A stretch of 64,000 nucleotides of DNA from Companilactobacillus musae (GTDB taxonomy: Bacteria > Bacillota > Bacilli > Lactobacillales > Lactobacillaceae): the NCBI RefSeq assembly GCF_003967595.1, contig NZ_BIFW01000001.1, positions 434,001 to 498,000 on the forward strand, given 5' to 3'. Positions 35,914 through 44,049 of the stretch are shown here, in pieces. The notes below the pieces were generated by a model. That model worked only from the letters and a program-made list of their open reading frames with translations. It was not told where the DNA came from and did no database searches. Made by a program: the position numbers and the translations under genes. Positions within the stretch are counted from its first letter, which is position 1. Every line of letters begins with the position of its first letter.

Positions 35914-37209
35914 TTATGCATTAGTCTTTCCTTGAATAATAATAGGATCATAATCAAGGGTCACGATACCATTTTGTACATTAACTAACGAATTATTGAT
36001 CATGTTTGTGTAACTATCACTTGGTAAAGCAACTGGAACTTCAGCAGACATTCCCTTCAAACTAAAAATACCAATCCGAATAAGATCACCTAAACGATAA
36101 GTTACTTCGACTACATCGTTTTCAATTGGTGTTATCTTATAATCTCCCTCGACTTGAATCTGAGATTGACTGAGCTCATGCATTGTCAATATCAAAGAGC
36201 TTAGGTTCATCTTAGGGGAATCCCAATCTAATTTGTCAGTATCAAACAAGCTAGGAGTATGTTTCATTCCGAATTCTTGCCCAGCATAAACTAAAGTTGA
36301 ACCCTTCTGGAATTCTGAGAAAGCAGTCCAATTATAAACATCATTTTCATTGATAAACATACTGTGTGCACGTGGCTGATCATGATTCTCTAAGGCCCGC
36401 ATCTTAATATAGTTAGATGGATAAATAACACCTTGAGTATTTAAGGCATCAATATATTTCTTCAAAGTAACGTCACCTTTAACATAACCACGCCAAATAG
36501 GATCTATATCATAGTCATAAGTCATATCAAATGCACTATACAATTCGGCATCAGAAGAAACATGATATCCTTTAGCACCAAGTATTTTAATATAATCTTT
36601 CCCTGTCGATTCAGCCAACCAGACTGTCTTAGGGTTAACCTTAGCAACTTCTTTTCTAGCTTCTTTCCAAAATTCAATTGGAACTTGTGGAGCCACGTCA
36701 CATCTGAAACCATCGACAATTTTGGCATAACGTTTCAAAGTTTCAATTTGATAGTTCCACAATGCCTTATGAGAATAGTCCAACTCTGCTACATCGGTCC
36801 ATTCCTCGTTTTTATTGAAGAGGTTTCCCGCATTATCACGTAGGAACCAATCTGGATGCACTTGTAATAAAACAGAATCACGTGAGGTATGATTATAAAC
36901 AATATCAAGCATAACCTTCATACCATGATCATGAATTGCCGCTACTAATTTCAAAAAGTCTTGCCAAGTACCTAATTCTGGATCAACGGCACGATAATCC
37001 TTAATTGAATACGGTGAGCCCAATTTTCCCTTACGATCTTTTCGACCAATTGGATTGATTGGCATTAACCAAATACAATCAGTTCCCAAAGCTTTGATGC
37101 GATCCAAATCTGGTTCAATCGCTTTTAATGTACCTTTTTTTGTATGGTTTCTTACAAAAATACAGTAAATTTGCATTTTTCTAAGCTTAATATCTGTTTG
37201 ACTTGCCAT
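35914..37209 (-). CDS. GH13 alpha-amylase family glycosidase (short form)
   Basis: Intracellular (no signal peptide) family 13 glycoside hydrolase. Catalytic residues: nucleophile Asp in DGFRCDVAP, acid/base Glu in VWLAESTG and Asp in ALENHDQPR. The first conserved region is MLDIVYNHTS. At 431 residues it is shorter than most amylases and has only a brief C-terminal domain. It probably cuts maltodextrins, but the bond specificity cannot be told. It follows the oligo-1,6-glucosidase gene by about 16 bp. AAGGGG precedes the ATG. Confidence 0.87.
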   Translation of the reverse strand: MASQTDIKLRKMQIYCIFVRNHTKKGTLKAIEPDLDRIKALGTDCIWLMPINPIGRKDRKGKLGSPYSIKDYRAVDPELGTWQDFLKLVAAIHDHGMKVMLDIVYNHTSRDSVLLQVHPDWFLRDNAGNLFNKNEEWTDVAELDYSHKALWNYQIETLKRYAKIVDGFRCDVAPQVPIEFWKEARKEVAKVNPKTVWLAESTGKDYIKILGAKGYHVSSDAELYSAFDMTYDYDIDPIWRGYVKGDVTLKKYIDALNTQGVIYPSNYIKMRALENHDQPRAHSMFINENDVYNWTAFSEFQKGSTLVYAGQEFGMKHTPSLFDTDKLDWDSPKMNLSSLILTMHELSQSQIQVEGDYKITPIENDVVEVTYRLGDLIRIGIFSLKGMSAEVPVALPSDSYTNMINNSLVNVQNGIVTLDYDPIIIQGKTNA

Positions 37210-37225
37210 AATTAATTACACCCCT

Positions 37226-38884
37226 TTAAGATTTTGACTCCAAAGCACAGCATCCCCATGGACCTAACTTTAAGATCTTATCATTCATCTGAATCTTTTC
37301 ATTAGACAAATTATCACTCCAATCACCCTTCGGTAATTCAAAAGTTTTACTTTGATCCGAAAAGTTGATGACAACTAATCCCTGATTATGATCTGTCCTA
37401 CGCAAATAAGCGTAAATCTTGGGATCAGTAATCAGCAGTCGATAAGTCCCACTAGTAAAGCATTCATGCTTTTTCACTCGTAAAAGTTCTCTATAAAACA
37501 TCATAACGCTATTAGGATCTTTTATTTCTTGGTTAACACTTGTTGTGTCAGTTTGAGCCCAATTCCAAGGTCTTTTCTTAGAGAAACCACGGTACTGCGA
37601 AGTGTCCCATTGCATCGGACCACGGGCTGTCATTTCATCTTGATTATTTAATAATTGCAGAATTTTTTGATCATCGAACGACTTACTGCGTAAATTATTG
37701 ATCAAATCCAAAGCTCTTTGATCATCGAAATCAGAAATATTTTTGTATTTAAGACCATGCATCCCAATTTCTTCACCATAATAAATTACTGGTATACCAC
37801 GTTGTAAGAACAACATCATCGCCAATAGTTCTGTTACTTTATCATTTTCTACTGGTAAATTTAGCCGATCTAATACTCGACTAATATCATGATTACCCCA
37901 AGTTAAAGTAGGTAAACTAACTTTTTCCAAGACGCTTTCCCATGTAACATAAGTTTGTTTAAGAGTATCTAAAGATAATTTACGTGACTGAAAGAATTTA
38001 GGAATATCAGGATCTGTTTCATACTCTTCCCCAAAGTTATCTGAATTGACGACAACATCGCATACATTCTCATTGGGACGTGTATACTCAGCCGCATCTC
38101 TGGCCTTTGCTGAGGCAGCCTCTCCAAATAAAAATGCATCTGGTTTAAATGCCTTGATTTCTTTCACGAAACCAGACATATAATCCTTTACCGCTGGCAA
38201 CTTAGCGTAAAAAGTATCATCAATAGGAAACTTTTGATCAGTTAACAGTGAATTTTGTTCCAAATTTGCCTTAGCAATATGAATAAAAGCATCCAATCTA
38301 AAACCATCGACACCCTTTTCAAGCCAAAACTTAGCGATATCAGCGACGGACTTTTGTACTTCAGGATTTTTCCAATTCAAATCAGGCATTCTTTTATCGA
38401 ATAGATGAAAATAATACTCTTTGGAATCATTGGGATTTTTCTCCCAAACACTACCGCCAAAGAAAGAACCCCAATTATTGGGTTCATGTCCATCAACTTG
38501 ATCATGCCAAATATAATAATCCTTAAAAATACTATTAGAATTACTAATGGCATCTCTGAACCACGGATGTTGATCTGATGTGTGATTGATTGGTAAATCT
38601 AAAATAATATGTAGACCTAAACGATGTGCCTTCTCAATCATTTCTGAAAAATCATTGGTATCTCCTAAAATTGGGTCAATTGCAAAATAATTAGAAACAT
38701 CATAACCATTATCAACTTGTGGCGATACGAAAATTGGATTCAACCAAATAGTATTAAACCCCATATCTTTAATATAATCCAAATGTTTAATAATTCCCTG
38801 CAAATCTCCGATACCGTCGTTATTAGTATCTTGGAAACTCTTAGGGTAAATCTGATAAATAATTGCCTTATCATACCAGCTCAC
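37226..38884 (-). CDS. malL: GH13 oligo-1,6-glucosidase / alpha-glucosidase
   Basis: Cytoplasmic alpha-glucosidase of subfamily GH13_31. The start VSWYDKAIIYQIYPKSFQD and QVDNGYDVSNY are family hallmarks. Nucleophile Asp in GFRLDAFIHIAK, acid/base Glu in FLFGEAAS, Asp in WGNHDISR. It likely releases glucose from isomaltose or short maltodextrins. The GTG at 38884 is the start: GGGGGC lies 7 nt ahead, and family proteins begin at this WYDKAI segment; the longer frame to 38917 covers the promoter region. It is transcribed from a promoter with operator and cre just after the LacI gene. Confidence 0.9.
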   Translation of the reverse strand: MSWYDKAIIYQIYPKSFQDTNNDGIGDLQGIIKHLDYIKDMGFNTIWLNPIFVSPQVDNGYDVSNYFAIDPILGDTNDFSEMIEKAHRLGLHIILDLPINHTSDQHPWFRDAISNSNSIFKDYYIWHDQVDGHEPNNWGSFFGGSVWEKNPNDSKEYYFHLFDKRMPDLNWKNPEVQKSVADIAKFWLEKGVDGFRLDAFIHIAKANLEQNSLLTDQKFPIDDTFYAKLPAVKDYMSGFVKEIKAFKPDAFLFGEAASAKARDAAEYTRPNENVCDVVVNSDNFGEEYETDPDIPKFFQSRKLSLDTLKQTYVTWESVLEKVSLPTLTWGNHDISRVLDRLNLPVENDKVTELLAMMLFLQRGIPVIYYGEEIGMHGLKYKNISDFDDQRALDLINNLRSKSFDDQKILQLLNNQDEMTARGPMQWDTSQYRGFSKKRPWNWAQTDTTSVNQEIKDPNSVMMFYRELLRVKKHECFTSGTYRLLITDPKIYAYLRRTDHNQGLVVINFSDQSKTFELPKGDWSDNLSNEKIQMNDKILKLGPWGCCALESKS

Positions 38885-38900
38885 AATAGTTGCCCCCTTT

Positions 38901-38914
38901 TGTAAACCCTTACA
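38901..38914. promoter_or_regulatory. cre-like CcpA site in the malL leader
   Basis: TGTAAACCCTTACA (reverse complement TGTAAGGGTTTACA) differs at one base from the TGWAARCGYTWNCW cre consensus. It lies just downstream of the predicted -10 (TATACT), a position expected to give roadblock-type glucose repression. Confidence 0.55.
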
Positions 38915-38960
38915 CACCAGTATAAAAAAGTAAGCCCTACCTAAGCAAGGCTATCTTCCA

Positions 38961-38974
38961 TGTTATCGGTAACA
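38961..38974. promoter_or_regulatory. LacI-type operator upstream of malL
   Basis: TGTTATCGGTAACA, exact reverse complement of the site at 35827-35840. It ends 12 bp before a predicted -35 TTGCTT (17-18 bp spacer, TATACT). Confidence 0.75.
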
Positions 38975-38976
38975 GT

Positions 38977-39924
38977 TTATTCTCTCAAAGTGCCACCAAA
39001 ACTGATTTTAGGTTCAAACACAAGGGCCCCTTGTTGCTCATTACTTTCAATCTTATCCAAAAGATTTTCACCACAAGCACTGCCCATTTCAATAATCGAT
39101 TGTTTAATTGTCGTTATTTTAGGAGATGCAACTTGATTCAAAAAAACACCATCGAATCCAGTTACACCAAAATCATCCGGTATTTTGCCTCCACAGCGAA
39201 CGATTCCTCTTTCAATTCCAATTGCCAGACGATCAGAAGCACAAATAAAAGCAGTATTTTTGGGAATTTTATCCCAATTTTGTTCCACAAACTCCTCAGC
39301 CAAATGACTGTGATTATCGAAACGATGTAATTCTGGCACCATTCTCTTTTCTTGAACCTGTTGTAAGTATCCAGATTCTCGAGAGTATTCAAATGATTCC
39401 TTACTATCTATTCCAACATAAATCAAATGCTGATAACCTTTTTCTAAGGCTAACTGCGACAAAATATAAGTGCCAGCTTTGTTATTGGTATCCACATAGT
39501 CAAAACCATAACGGTTTTCACCAAACAAAACGACTGGTTTCTTTAAATTTTTAATCCAATCGACGTCTTGCTCGCGCATCCCAGTAATAATATACCCATC
39601 ACAATTACCAATATCGAAATTTTTCCGCGTAACCAGTTGCAAAGAGTATTGATGCAGATCCAAAGTTTTAGCTATACCAATCATTAAGTTCATATAGTAT
39701 GGCTCGGTCGTATCAATATCCTCTAGAATACAGAGTTTAATTATCCTAGTACTTTTATCCACTAAAGCCCTAGCAATCATATTAGGATGATAATCCAATT
39801 CACGCATGGCTTGGTACACTAACTCTTTTAACTCATCAGTAACCTTATCTGGGTGATTAATTACTCGCGATACGGTCATTTTAGAAACATTGGCTTTCCT
39901 TGCTACATCAACTAAAGTCGTCAT
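38977..39924 (-). CDS. malR: LacI family regulator of the maltose cluster (MalR-like)
   Basis: Sugar-responsive regulator. The N-terminal LacI helix-turn-helix is DVARKANVSKMTVSRVINHP, with the hinge helix near MIARALVDKS, followed by a periplasmic-binding-like effector domain to residue 315. It lies directly upstream of the two GH13 genes and the importer. Two copies of the same 14-bp operator lie before those two transcripts, so it is very likely their regulator. Its own promoter region shows no copy of this operator. The ligand is probably maltose. Confidence 0.88.
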   Translation of the reverse strand: MTTLVDVARKANVSKMTVSRVINHPDKVTDELKELVYQAMRELDYHPNMIARALVDKSTRIIKLCILEDIDTTEPYYMNLMIGIAKTLDLHQYSLQLVTRKNFDIGNCDGYIITGMREQDVDWIKNLKKPVVLFGENRYGFDYVDTNNKAGTYILSQLALEKGYQHLIYVGIDSKESFEYSRESGYLQQVQEKRMVPELHRFDNHSHLAEEFVEQNWDKIPKNTAFICASDRLAIGIERGIVRCGGKIPDDFGVTGFDGVFLNQVASPKITTIKQSIIEMGSACGENLLDKIESNEQQGALVFEPKISFGGTLRE

Positions 39925-40020
39925 GCTCTCCCCCTATATATACCCATGACCTAATTATACCAATTTAAAACTATTACAACTATTTTTTTATAAATTATAT
40001 ATAGCTTTATAATAATAGGA

Positions 40021-40122
40021 AGAAAAAAGGCCGTCCAACAATGGACGACCTTCTTCTAGTTACGGAGTCAACATAACTTGCATGTACTTTTTTTATTTGA
40101 TAAATGTCTCTGACATCTATCG
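40021..40122 (-). ncRNA. Candidate structured small RNA (about 100 nt)
   Basis: No open frame fits here, yet the minus strand has a promoter-like pair (TTTACA at 40157-40152, 17-bp spacer, GATAAT at 40134-40129). The predicted start falls at a 10-bp hairpin with a 3-nt loop (40121-40099). A weak 5-bp stem (40078-40058) follows, then a GC-rich 11-bp terminator stem (40052-40027) and a T-run. In both large hairpins one pair is G-U on the minus strand and A-C on the plus strand, so only minus-strand RNA folds fully. It may be a stand-alone sRNA or a leader/attenuator of the LacI-family gene about 100 bp downstream. No known RNA family is recognised. Confidence 0.5.
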
Positions 40123-40226
40123 TGTATAATTATCTCTATAAGACTTCCAAATGTAAATAACTAATCAACCTTATAACTAAAACGTTAGTTTTATGTGACA
40201 TTTTTGTAAGATAGGAGTGTATTACA

Positions 40227-40604
40227 ATGTCAACAACCACACAAATGATTTTTAATATTACAATTATTTTTATCACTGTTACTTTAATTGTAGGGGTGAT
40301 TTTAATTTCCATCGCTTTATTTCGTATTATTCATGCCTTAAAATATCGCAATCAAATGCTCAAACAAGTTAGTCGGCCTTATCTAACTTGCCACATAAAC
40401 CATCAGCAGCTTGAAATTCACAATATCAGCCAAATACCAATTGTGATTGATGAAACTCAAAATATTAATTTAAATCAAATCATTGGTCAAACTTTACCTG
40501 GTGGTCAATCATTTTATTATCCAATTGAAAATAAGCCACAAAGTGCTATTTCCATTAAATATCACGATCAAATAGACACCTATACTCAACAATTCAAACT
40601 TTAA
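40227..40604 (+). CDS. Hypothetical single-span membrane protein
   Basis: A 125-residue protein with one strong N-terminal membrane helix (IIFITVTLIVGVILISIALF) and a soluble tail of mixed beta character (SRPYLTCHI...). TAGGAG precedes the ATG. No family is recognised. The tail, beginning with a YRNQMLKQVSRPYL pattern, recalls small proteins of unknown function in lactobacilli. Monocistronic. Confidence 0.7.
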   Translation: MSTTTQMIFNITIIFITVTLIVGVILISIALFRIIHALKYRNQMLKQVSRPYLTCHINHQQLEIHNISQIPIVIDETQNINLNQIIGQTLPGGQSFYYPIENKPQSAISIKYHDQIDTYTQQFKL

Positions 40605-40738
40605 AACTAACAATTTAAAGTTATTAAAAGTTTGATATCAAAACATTTTTCTTTTTACACTTACAAACCTTACAAAACCGTTAGGACCAATACTATTGTT
40701 TCTATGATATTATTCCAAGTGAACTACGGAGGGATAAT

Positions 40739-41110
40739 ATGAGTAAAAGAATTTGGGCAATAGTTATAGTAATTATTATTTTATTAATACCATTAGTAGG
40801 GTACGAGTTTTGGTACGTTCCTAATTATTCTGGCGACGATTACTATACTTTCGTTGGCAACTCCTACAAAGAAATCATCGAGAAAGATGACTCTGGAAAT
40901 GATTATCGTGAATATTACTATAATCAAAAATCTTACGATAAAAATGGCAATGAAAAACTGCTCAAATTTGACAGTGCTTTAGGACGTCCTATTAAAGCTA
41001 ATAACTACTTGAAAGTAACTTACAATGATAAACGTAAACGAGTAATGTCCTGGGAAAAAGTTCAAAAAAATCAGGTTCCTCGAAAATCACTAGAACAAAT
41101 ATTAAAATAG
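40739..41110 (+). CDS. YxeA family (DUF1093) protein
   Basis: Small exported or membrane-anchored protein. The N-terminal hydrophobic helix (IWAIVIVIIILLIPLVGYEF) is followed by a DUF1093 domain: YYTFVGNSYKE, Y-rich middle, LGRPIKANNYLKVTYNDKRKRVMSWEKVQKNQVP described by its pattern of a Lys-rich strand, then SWEKV and VPRKSLEQIL. Function unknown; some relatives are induced by envelope stress. ACGGAGGG precedes the ATG. Confidence 0.82.
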   Translation: MSKRIWAIVIVIIILLIPLVGYEFWYVPNYSGDDYYTFVGNSYKEIIEKDDSGNDYREYYYNQKSYDKNGNEKLLKFDSALGRPIKANNYLKVTYNDKRKRVMSWEKVQKNQVPRKSLEQILK

Positions 41111-41117
41111 ATAATTT

Positions 41118-41381
41118 TTAATTATTCTTTCTAAAAAAGACTAGTAATTCCTGTTTCTTGTCATCTGATAATTCTGTATAAGGAACATCTTCAATAGCAC
41201 CTTCCAAGGAATAAAGCATCTGAATGCAGTAGAATCTTTCAGGGGCATTTAAAGATTTTAATTTTAAGAAAGTCTCCTTACTGCCTAAGCTATCCAATTC
41301 ATCTTCATTCGTGATATTTATCTTTGATAACTGTTGATCCAATACTTTTCCAATATTAGGAAGCTCTATTAATCTAGTCAT
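41118..41381 (-). CDS. TfoX C-terminal domain protein (helix-hairpin-helix type)
   Basis: A short protein that is essentially the C-terminal domain of TfoX/Sxy: ELPNIGKVLDQQLSKINI, then LGSKETFLKLK, LNAPERFYCIQMLYSLEGAIEDV. The N-terminal TfoX domain is absent. This domain has a helix-hairpin-helix-like fold. In Gram-negative bacteria TfoX controls competence, but the role of the stand-alone domain in lactobacilli is not known. The ATG at 41381 lies 9 nt behind GAGGG, which favours it over the longer frame from 41396. Confidence 0.82.
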   Translation of the reverse strand: MTRLIELPNIGKVLDQQLSKINITNEDELDSLGSKETFLKLKSLNAPERFYCIQMLYSLEGAIEDVPYTELSDDKKQELLVFFRKNN

Positions 41382-41475
41382 ATTAACTACCCTCAATTAC
41401 TAATTTATTTTTACTATATCACTAATTCCAGTAATTCATATATTAATCATAAAATAACCAACTCAGGTATAACAA

Positions 41476-41518
41476 TGAAAAGGGCACAGAAACTACTTTG
41501 GTTTCTGTGCCCTTTTTA
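41476..41518. terminator. Strong hairpin terminator
   Basis: A perfect 16-bp stem (AAAAGGGCACAGAAAC with its complement) with T-runs either way. It is probably the original terminator of the TetR gene remnant next to it. Confidence 0.8.
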
Positions 41519-41546
41519 TATATTTAAAAATTTCAATTCAACGTTT

Positions 41547-41775
41547 TTATATTAAATCTCTGATTATTTCAATTGTTTGTTGAGCCTTTATTTCAGGTGG
41601 TTCTTTACAATCAGTGGCTATCCAATAAAGAATAACATTCAAAAAACCATAAAGGACAAAACGAACGCCAATTTAATTACTATTTTTAAGGATATAAAAA
41701 TACATATTCATAATCAACTAACAAATGCATTTTTTAAATTATATCAATGGGAATTACCTTTTATATATTGAGCCT
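41547..41775 (-). pseudogene. TetR-family regulator remnant (C-terminal end)
   Basis: On the minus strand the last 38 codons read GVRFVLYGFLNVILYWIATDC, then KEPPEIKAQQTIEIIRDLI and a stop, which matches the C-terminal helices of TetR/AcrR regulators (YGxxxVIxxW....EPPEEIA). Upstream, coding-like segments such as NLKNAFVS and YILKN are in other frames with stops between them. The N-terminal DNA-binding domain is missing. This looks like a degraded gene. A plus-strand open frame over the same bases is not coding. Confidence 0.5.
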
Positions 41776-41822
41776 CTTAACTATTTTTATTTTTAGTAGA
41801 AAGAAATTATAATTCTTTATAT

Positions 41823-41876
41823 ATAAAAAAGGAAGTCCAGAAATATAATTAATCTCTGAACTTCCTTTTTATTTTG
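41823..41876 (-). terminator. Terminator of the membrane-anchored hydrolase gene
   Basis: Stem AAAAAGGAAGT.CAGA with TCTG.ACTTCCTTTTT on the minus strand, directly after the hydrolase stop codon. Confidence 0.7.
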
Positions 41877-41889
41877 GAACGATTGAATC

Positions 41890-42807
41890 TTACCTAAAAT
41901 ATCTCTTTGCAAATTTTAGTGTATTATCAGTATACTTCTGACCAGCTACCCTTTTAGATTGCGCATGACCTGCACCTTTAACGATCCATAACTTTTTAGG
42001 ACCTTTAGCATAATCATAATTCTTATAAGCGTTCTTTGTCGGTACAAAGTTATCTTTTGAACCATGAATTACATATAAGGGTACTTTGCTATTCTTCAAA
42101 GTCTCTTTGGTACTAGCCTGATAAAAGTTATATCCGGCTAAAGCATCAGCATAAAGACTAGCTGTCGGTACGATTGGAAAACTAGGCAAACCAAACATAT
42201 CTTTCAACTGATAGTCAAGTTCTCCTGAAATAGTTGAATAACCGCAATCTTCAATCGCAAATTTTACATTATCCAATTTCTTTCCCAAAGTATACATTAC
42301 TGTGGCAGCTCCCATACTGACACCAAAAAGTCCAATTTGAGAATTTTTACCATTGTTTTTATTAACCAGCTTGACCCAATTGGCTAAGTCATCACGATCC
42401 TTCCAACCATAACCAGCATACTTACCTTGACTCATACCAAATGAGCGGTTATCTGGTGCTAGAACGTTATAACCAGCCTGGTGAAACATTTTGACATAAG
42501 ACCCCATATATTTACTAGCACTACCATAACCATGGACAACGATAACTGTTTTAGCAGTTTTCTTAGTTGCTGGTAAATATCTTGCCTTGAGTTTAAGATC
42601 ATCTTTTGATGTCTGCTCCCAAATTGTCTGTTTCTTCTGATCAAGTAGCCAATGATCGTCTTTTTTCAACGGACCTTGGGACTTACTACTATAACCATCT
42701 TTGCTAAATGCATAATTGAACATATAACCACCGGCAGCTACATCAGCTACCAGTACTACCCCAATCACTACTAAAAGAAATACTTTAAGAAATTTTTTTA
42801 ATCTCAT
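41890..42807 (-). CDS. Membrane-anchored alpha/beta hydrolase
   Basis: Serine hydrolase with an N-terminal signal anchor (FLKVFLLVVIGVVLVADVAA) and an outward-facing catalytic domain. Oxyanion motif VVHGYGSASKYMG, nucleophile elbow FGVSMGAATV near residue 165, acid in GSKDNFVP near 252 and His in GAGHAQSK near 280. It resembles B. subtilis YqkD-like and lactobacillar surface esterases; the substrate is not known. Monocistronic, with its own terminator. Confidence 0.87.
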   Translation of the reverse strand: MRLKKFLKVFLLVVIGVVLVADVAAGGYMFNYAFSKDGYSSKSQGPLKKDDHWLLDQKKQTIWEQTSKDDLKLKARYLPATKKTAKTVIVVHGYGSASKYMGSYVKMFHQAGYNVLAPDNRSFGMSQGKYAGYGWKDRDDLANWVKLVNKNNGKNSQIGLFGVSMGAATVMYTLGKKLDNVKFAIEDCGYSTISGELDYQLKDMFGLPSFPIVPTASLYADALAGYNFYQASTKETLKNSKVPLYVIHGSKDNFVPTKNAYKNYDYAKGPKKLWIVKGAGHAQSKRVAGQKYTDNTLKFAKRYFR

Positions 42808-42881
42808 AATCTACCCTACTTAAAATTATTGTCGCTAAATAATAATAAGCTAATTAGCAAATCAATTGCAACTATTCAAAA

Positions 42882-43631
42882 TTAAGCTTGTTCTTGTGAG
42901 ATTTTTTCATCACGAGCACGATTAGCACTAGCATCTTGATGGAACCAGTGAATATGTGAATCGAAGAAAGCAATCATATCGTTCATGAAGTACATGATGT
43001 AAGTCAAGAATAGAACAGGACTAGCATCACCTTGTGTGGCTGTAACACCCCAAAGAATGATTGACATAACACCTTGAACAGTCCAGAAATAATATTGTTC
43101 ACGGAAACGTAAAGTACATAGTAGTGCACCTGTAAATCCAATTGCAGCAGAAACTGAATCAATAACAGGACGAGGACTGATAAATAGACGTGTATCCATC
43201 AAATATAATAATCCCCAAGCTGCAAAGAAGAACACTGCCGTTAATAGCCATTTCATACCTGTTAGACCATGAATATGCTTTTCAGCATCCTTAGCCCATT
43301 GTGGACTGATCAAAACAGGGATATCTAGTAAAACAATATAACTTAGTTGAAGAACAACATCTGAGAAGTTCTTTGCACTGATAGCAACATAAATATAAAT
43401 AAGAGCTGAAACTAGTCCCAAAACACCATTTAAAGGCTTAGCATTAGTAATGGCAACTGTACATGTAAAACCAAGTGTACCAGCTAGCCATGTCCAAATG
43501 GCGATTGCATTTATTTGATGTGACAAGGTTGAAGCAGTGATAGCCCCTAAACCAAACATTAATAGCATGTAACTTCTGAAACTCCAGTGTTTCATTTGTT
43601 CAACATACCATTTTGGATTAAAAATACTCAT
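42882..43631 (-). CDS. pnuC: Nicotinamide riboside/mononucleotide transporter PnuC
   Basis: Membrane protein of the PnuC family (about seven helices), taking up nicotinamide riboside or a related NAD precursor. The N-terminus NPKWYVEQMKHWSF, the core IWTWLAGTLGFTCTVAI and the substrate-site end FREQYYFWTVQGVMSIILWG fit the family. No NadR or kinase gene is adjacent. The long upstream gap holds a cre-like palindrome. Monocistronic. Confidence 0.9.
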   Translation of the reverse strand: MSIFNPKWYVEQMKHWSFRSYMLLMFGLGAITASTLSHQINAIAIWTWLAGTLGFTCTVAITNAKPLNGVLGLVSALIYIYVAISAKNFSDVVLQLSYIVLLDIPVLISPQWAKDAEKHIHGLTGMKWLLTAVFFFAAWGLLYLMDTRLFISPRPVIDSVSAAIGFTGALLCTLRFREQYYFWTVQGVMSIILWGVTATQGDASPVLFLTYIMYFMNDMIAFFDSHIHWFHQDASANRARDEKISQEQA

Positions 43632-44049
43632 TTTTGAATCTTCTCCTCTATGACGTCATGAAATACTTAAACGTGGTAATTGTATTCCAATCCAATCAAA
43701 ATTTATTTATCCCTCAAACTGTATTTATGAAAAAATATCAATTTAACCGACAGCTAAAATCATACCACCATTTCCAATAAATTTGGTAGTTACAATCTCA
43801 AGTGTATTGATGACATATCGCTGTAAAGCGCTTTACTTGCTTGATAATTGGGGAATTTATCATTTGATACAATATATAGATTTTTTAAATTTCGTATCAC
43901 TATATATTGTTATAACGACTAAGAACTTTTTTAACATATCATCATATGATAGATTGATTGGAACCATTCTCATCAATAGAAAAAGTCAATTTGACATTGA
44001 AGGTCAAATTGACTTTTTATTCATTTCCGTAATATAAGAATAAAAACTT
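43632..44049. promoter_or_regulatory. pnuC upstream region with cre-like palindrome
   Basis: GTAAAGCGCTTTAC at 43823-43836 is a perfect 14-bp palindrome of cre type (compare TGAAAGCGCTTTCA), about 190 bp before pnuC. A shorter palindrome ATGACGTCAT sits near 43650, just ahead of the pnuC ribosome binding site. An 84-codon plus-strand frame here has no ribosome binding site and ends in the terminator, so it is not called. The ahpC terminator lies at the right end. Confidence 0.5.
43978..44022. terminator. Terminator of ahpC
   Basis: A perfect 16-bp stem (AAAAAGTCAATTTGAC with its complement) with T-runs on either strand. Confidence 0.85.

Noticed and set aside
41577-41771. Plus-strand open frame of 64 codons
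   Set aside because: The opposite strand carries the recognisable TetR C-terminal remnant; this frame is its shadow.
43783-44037. Plus-strand open frame of 84 codons between pnuC and ahpC
   Set aside because: No ribosome binding site; it contains the cre-like palindrome and ends inside the ahpC terminator stem.
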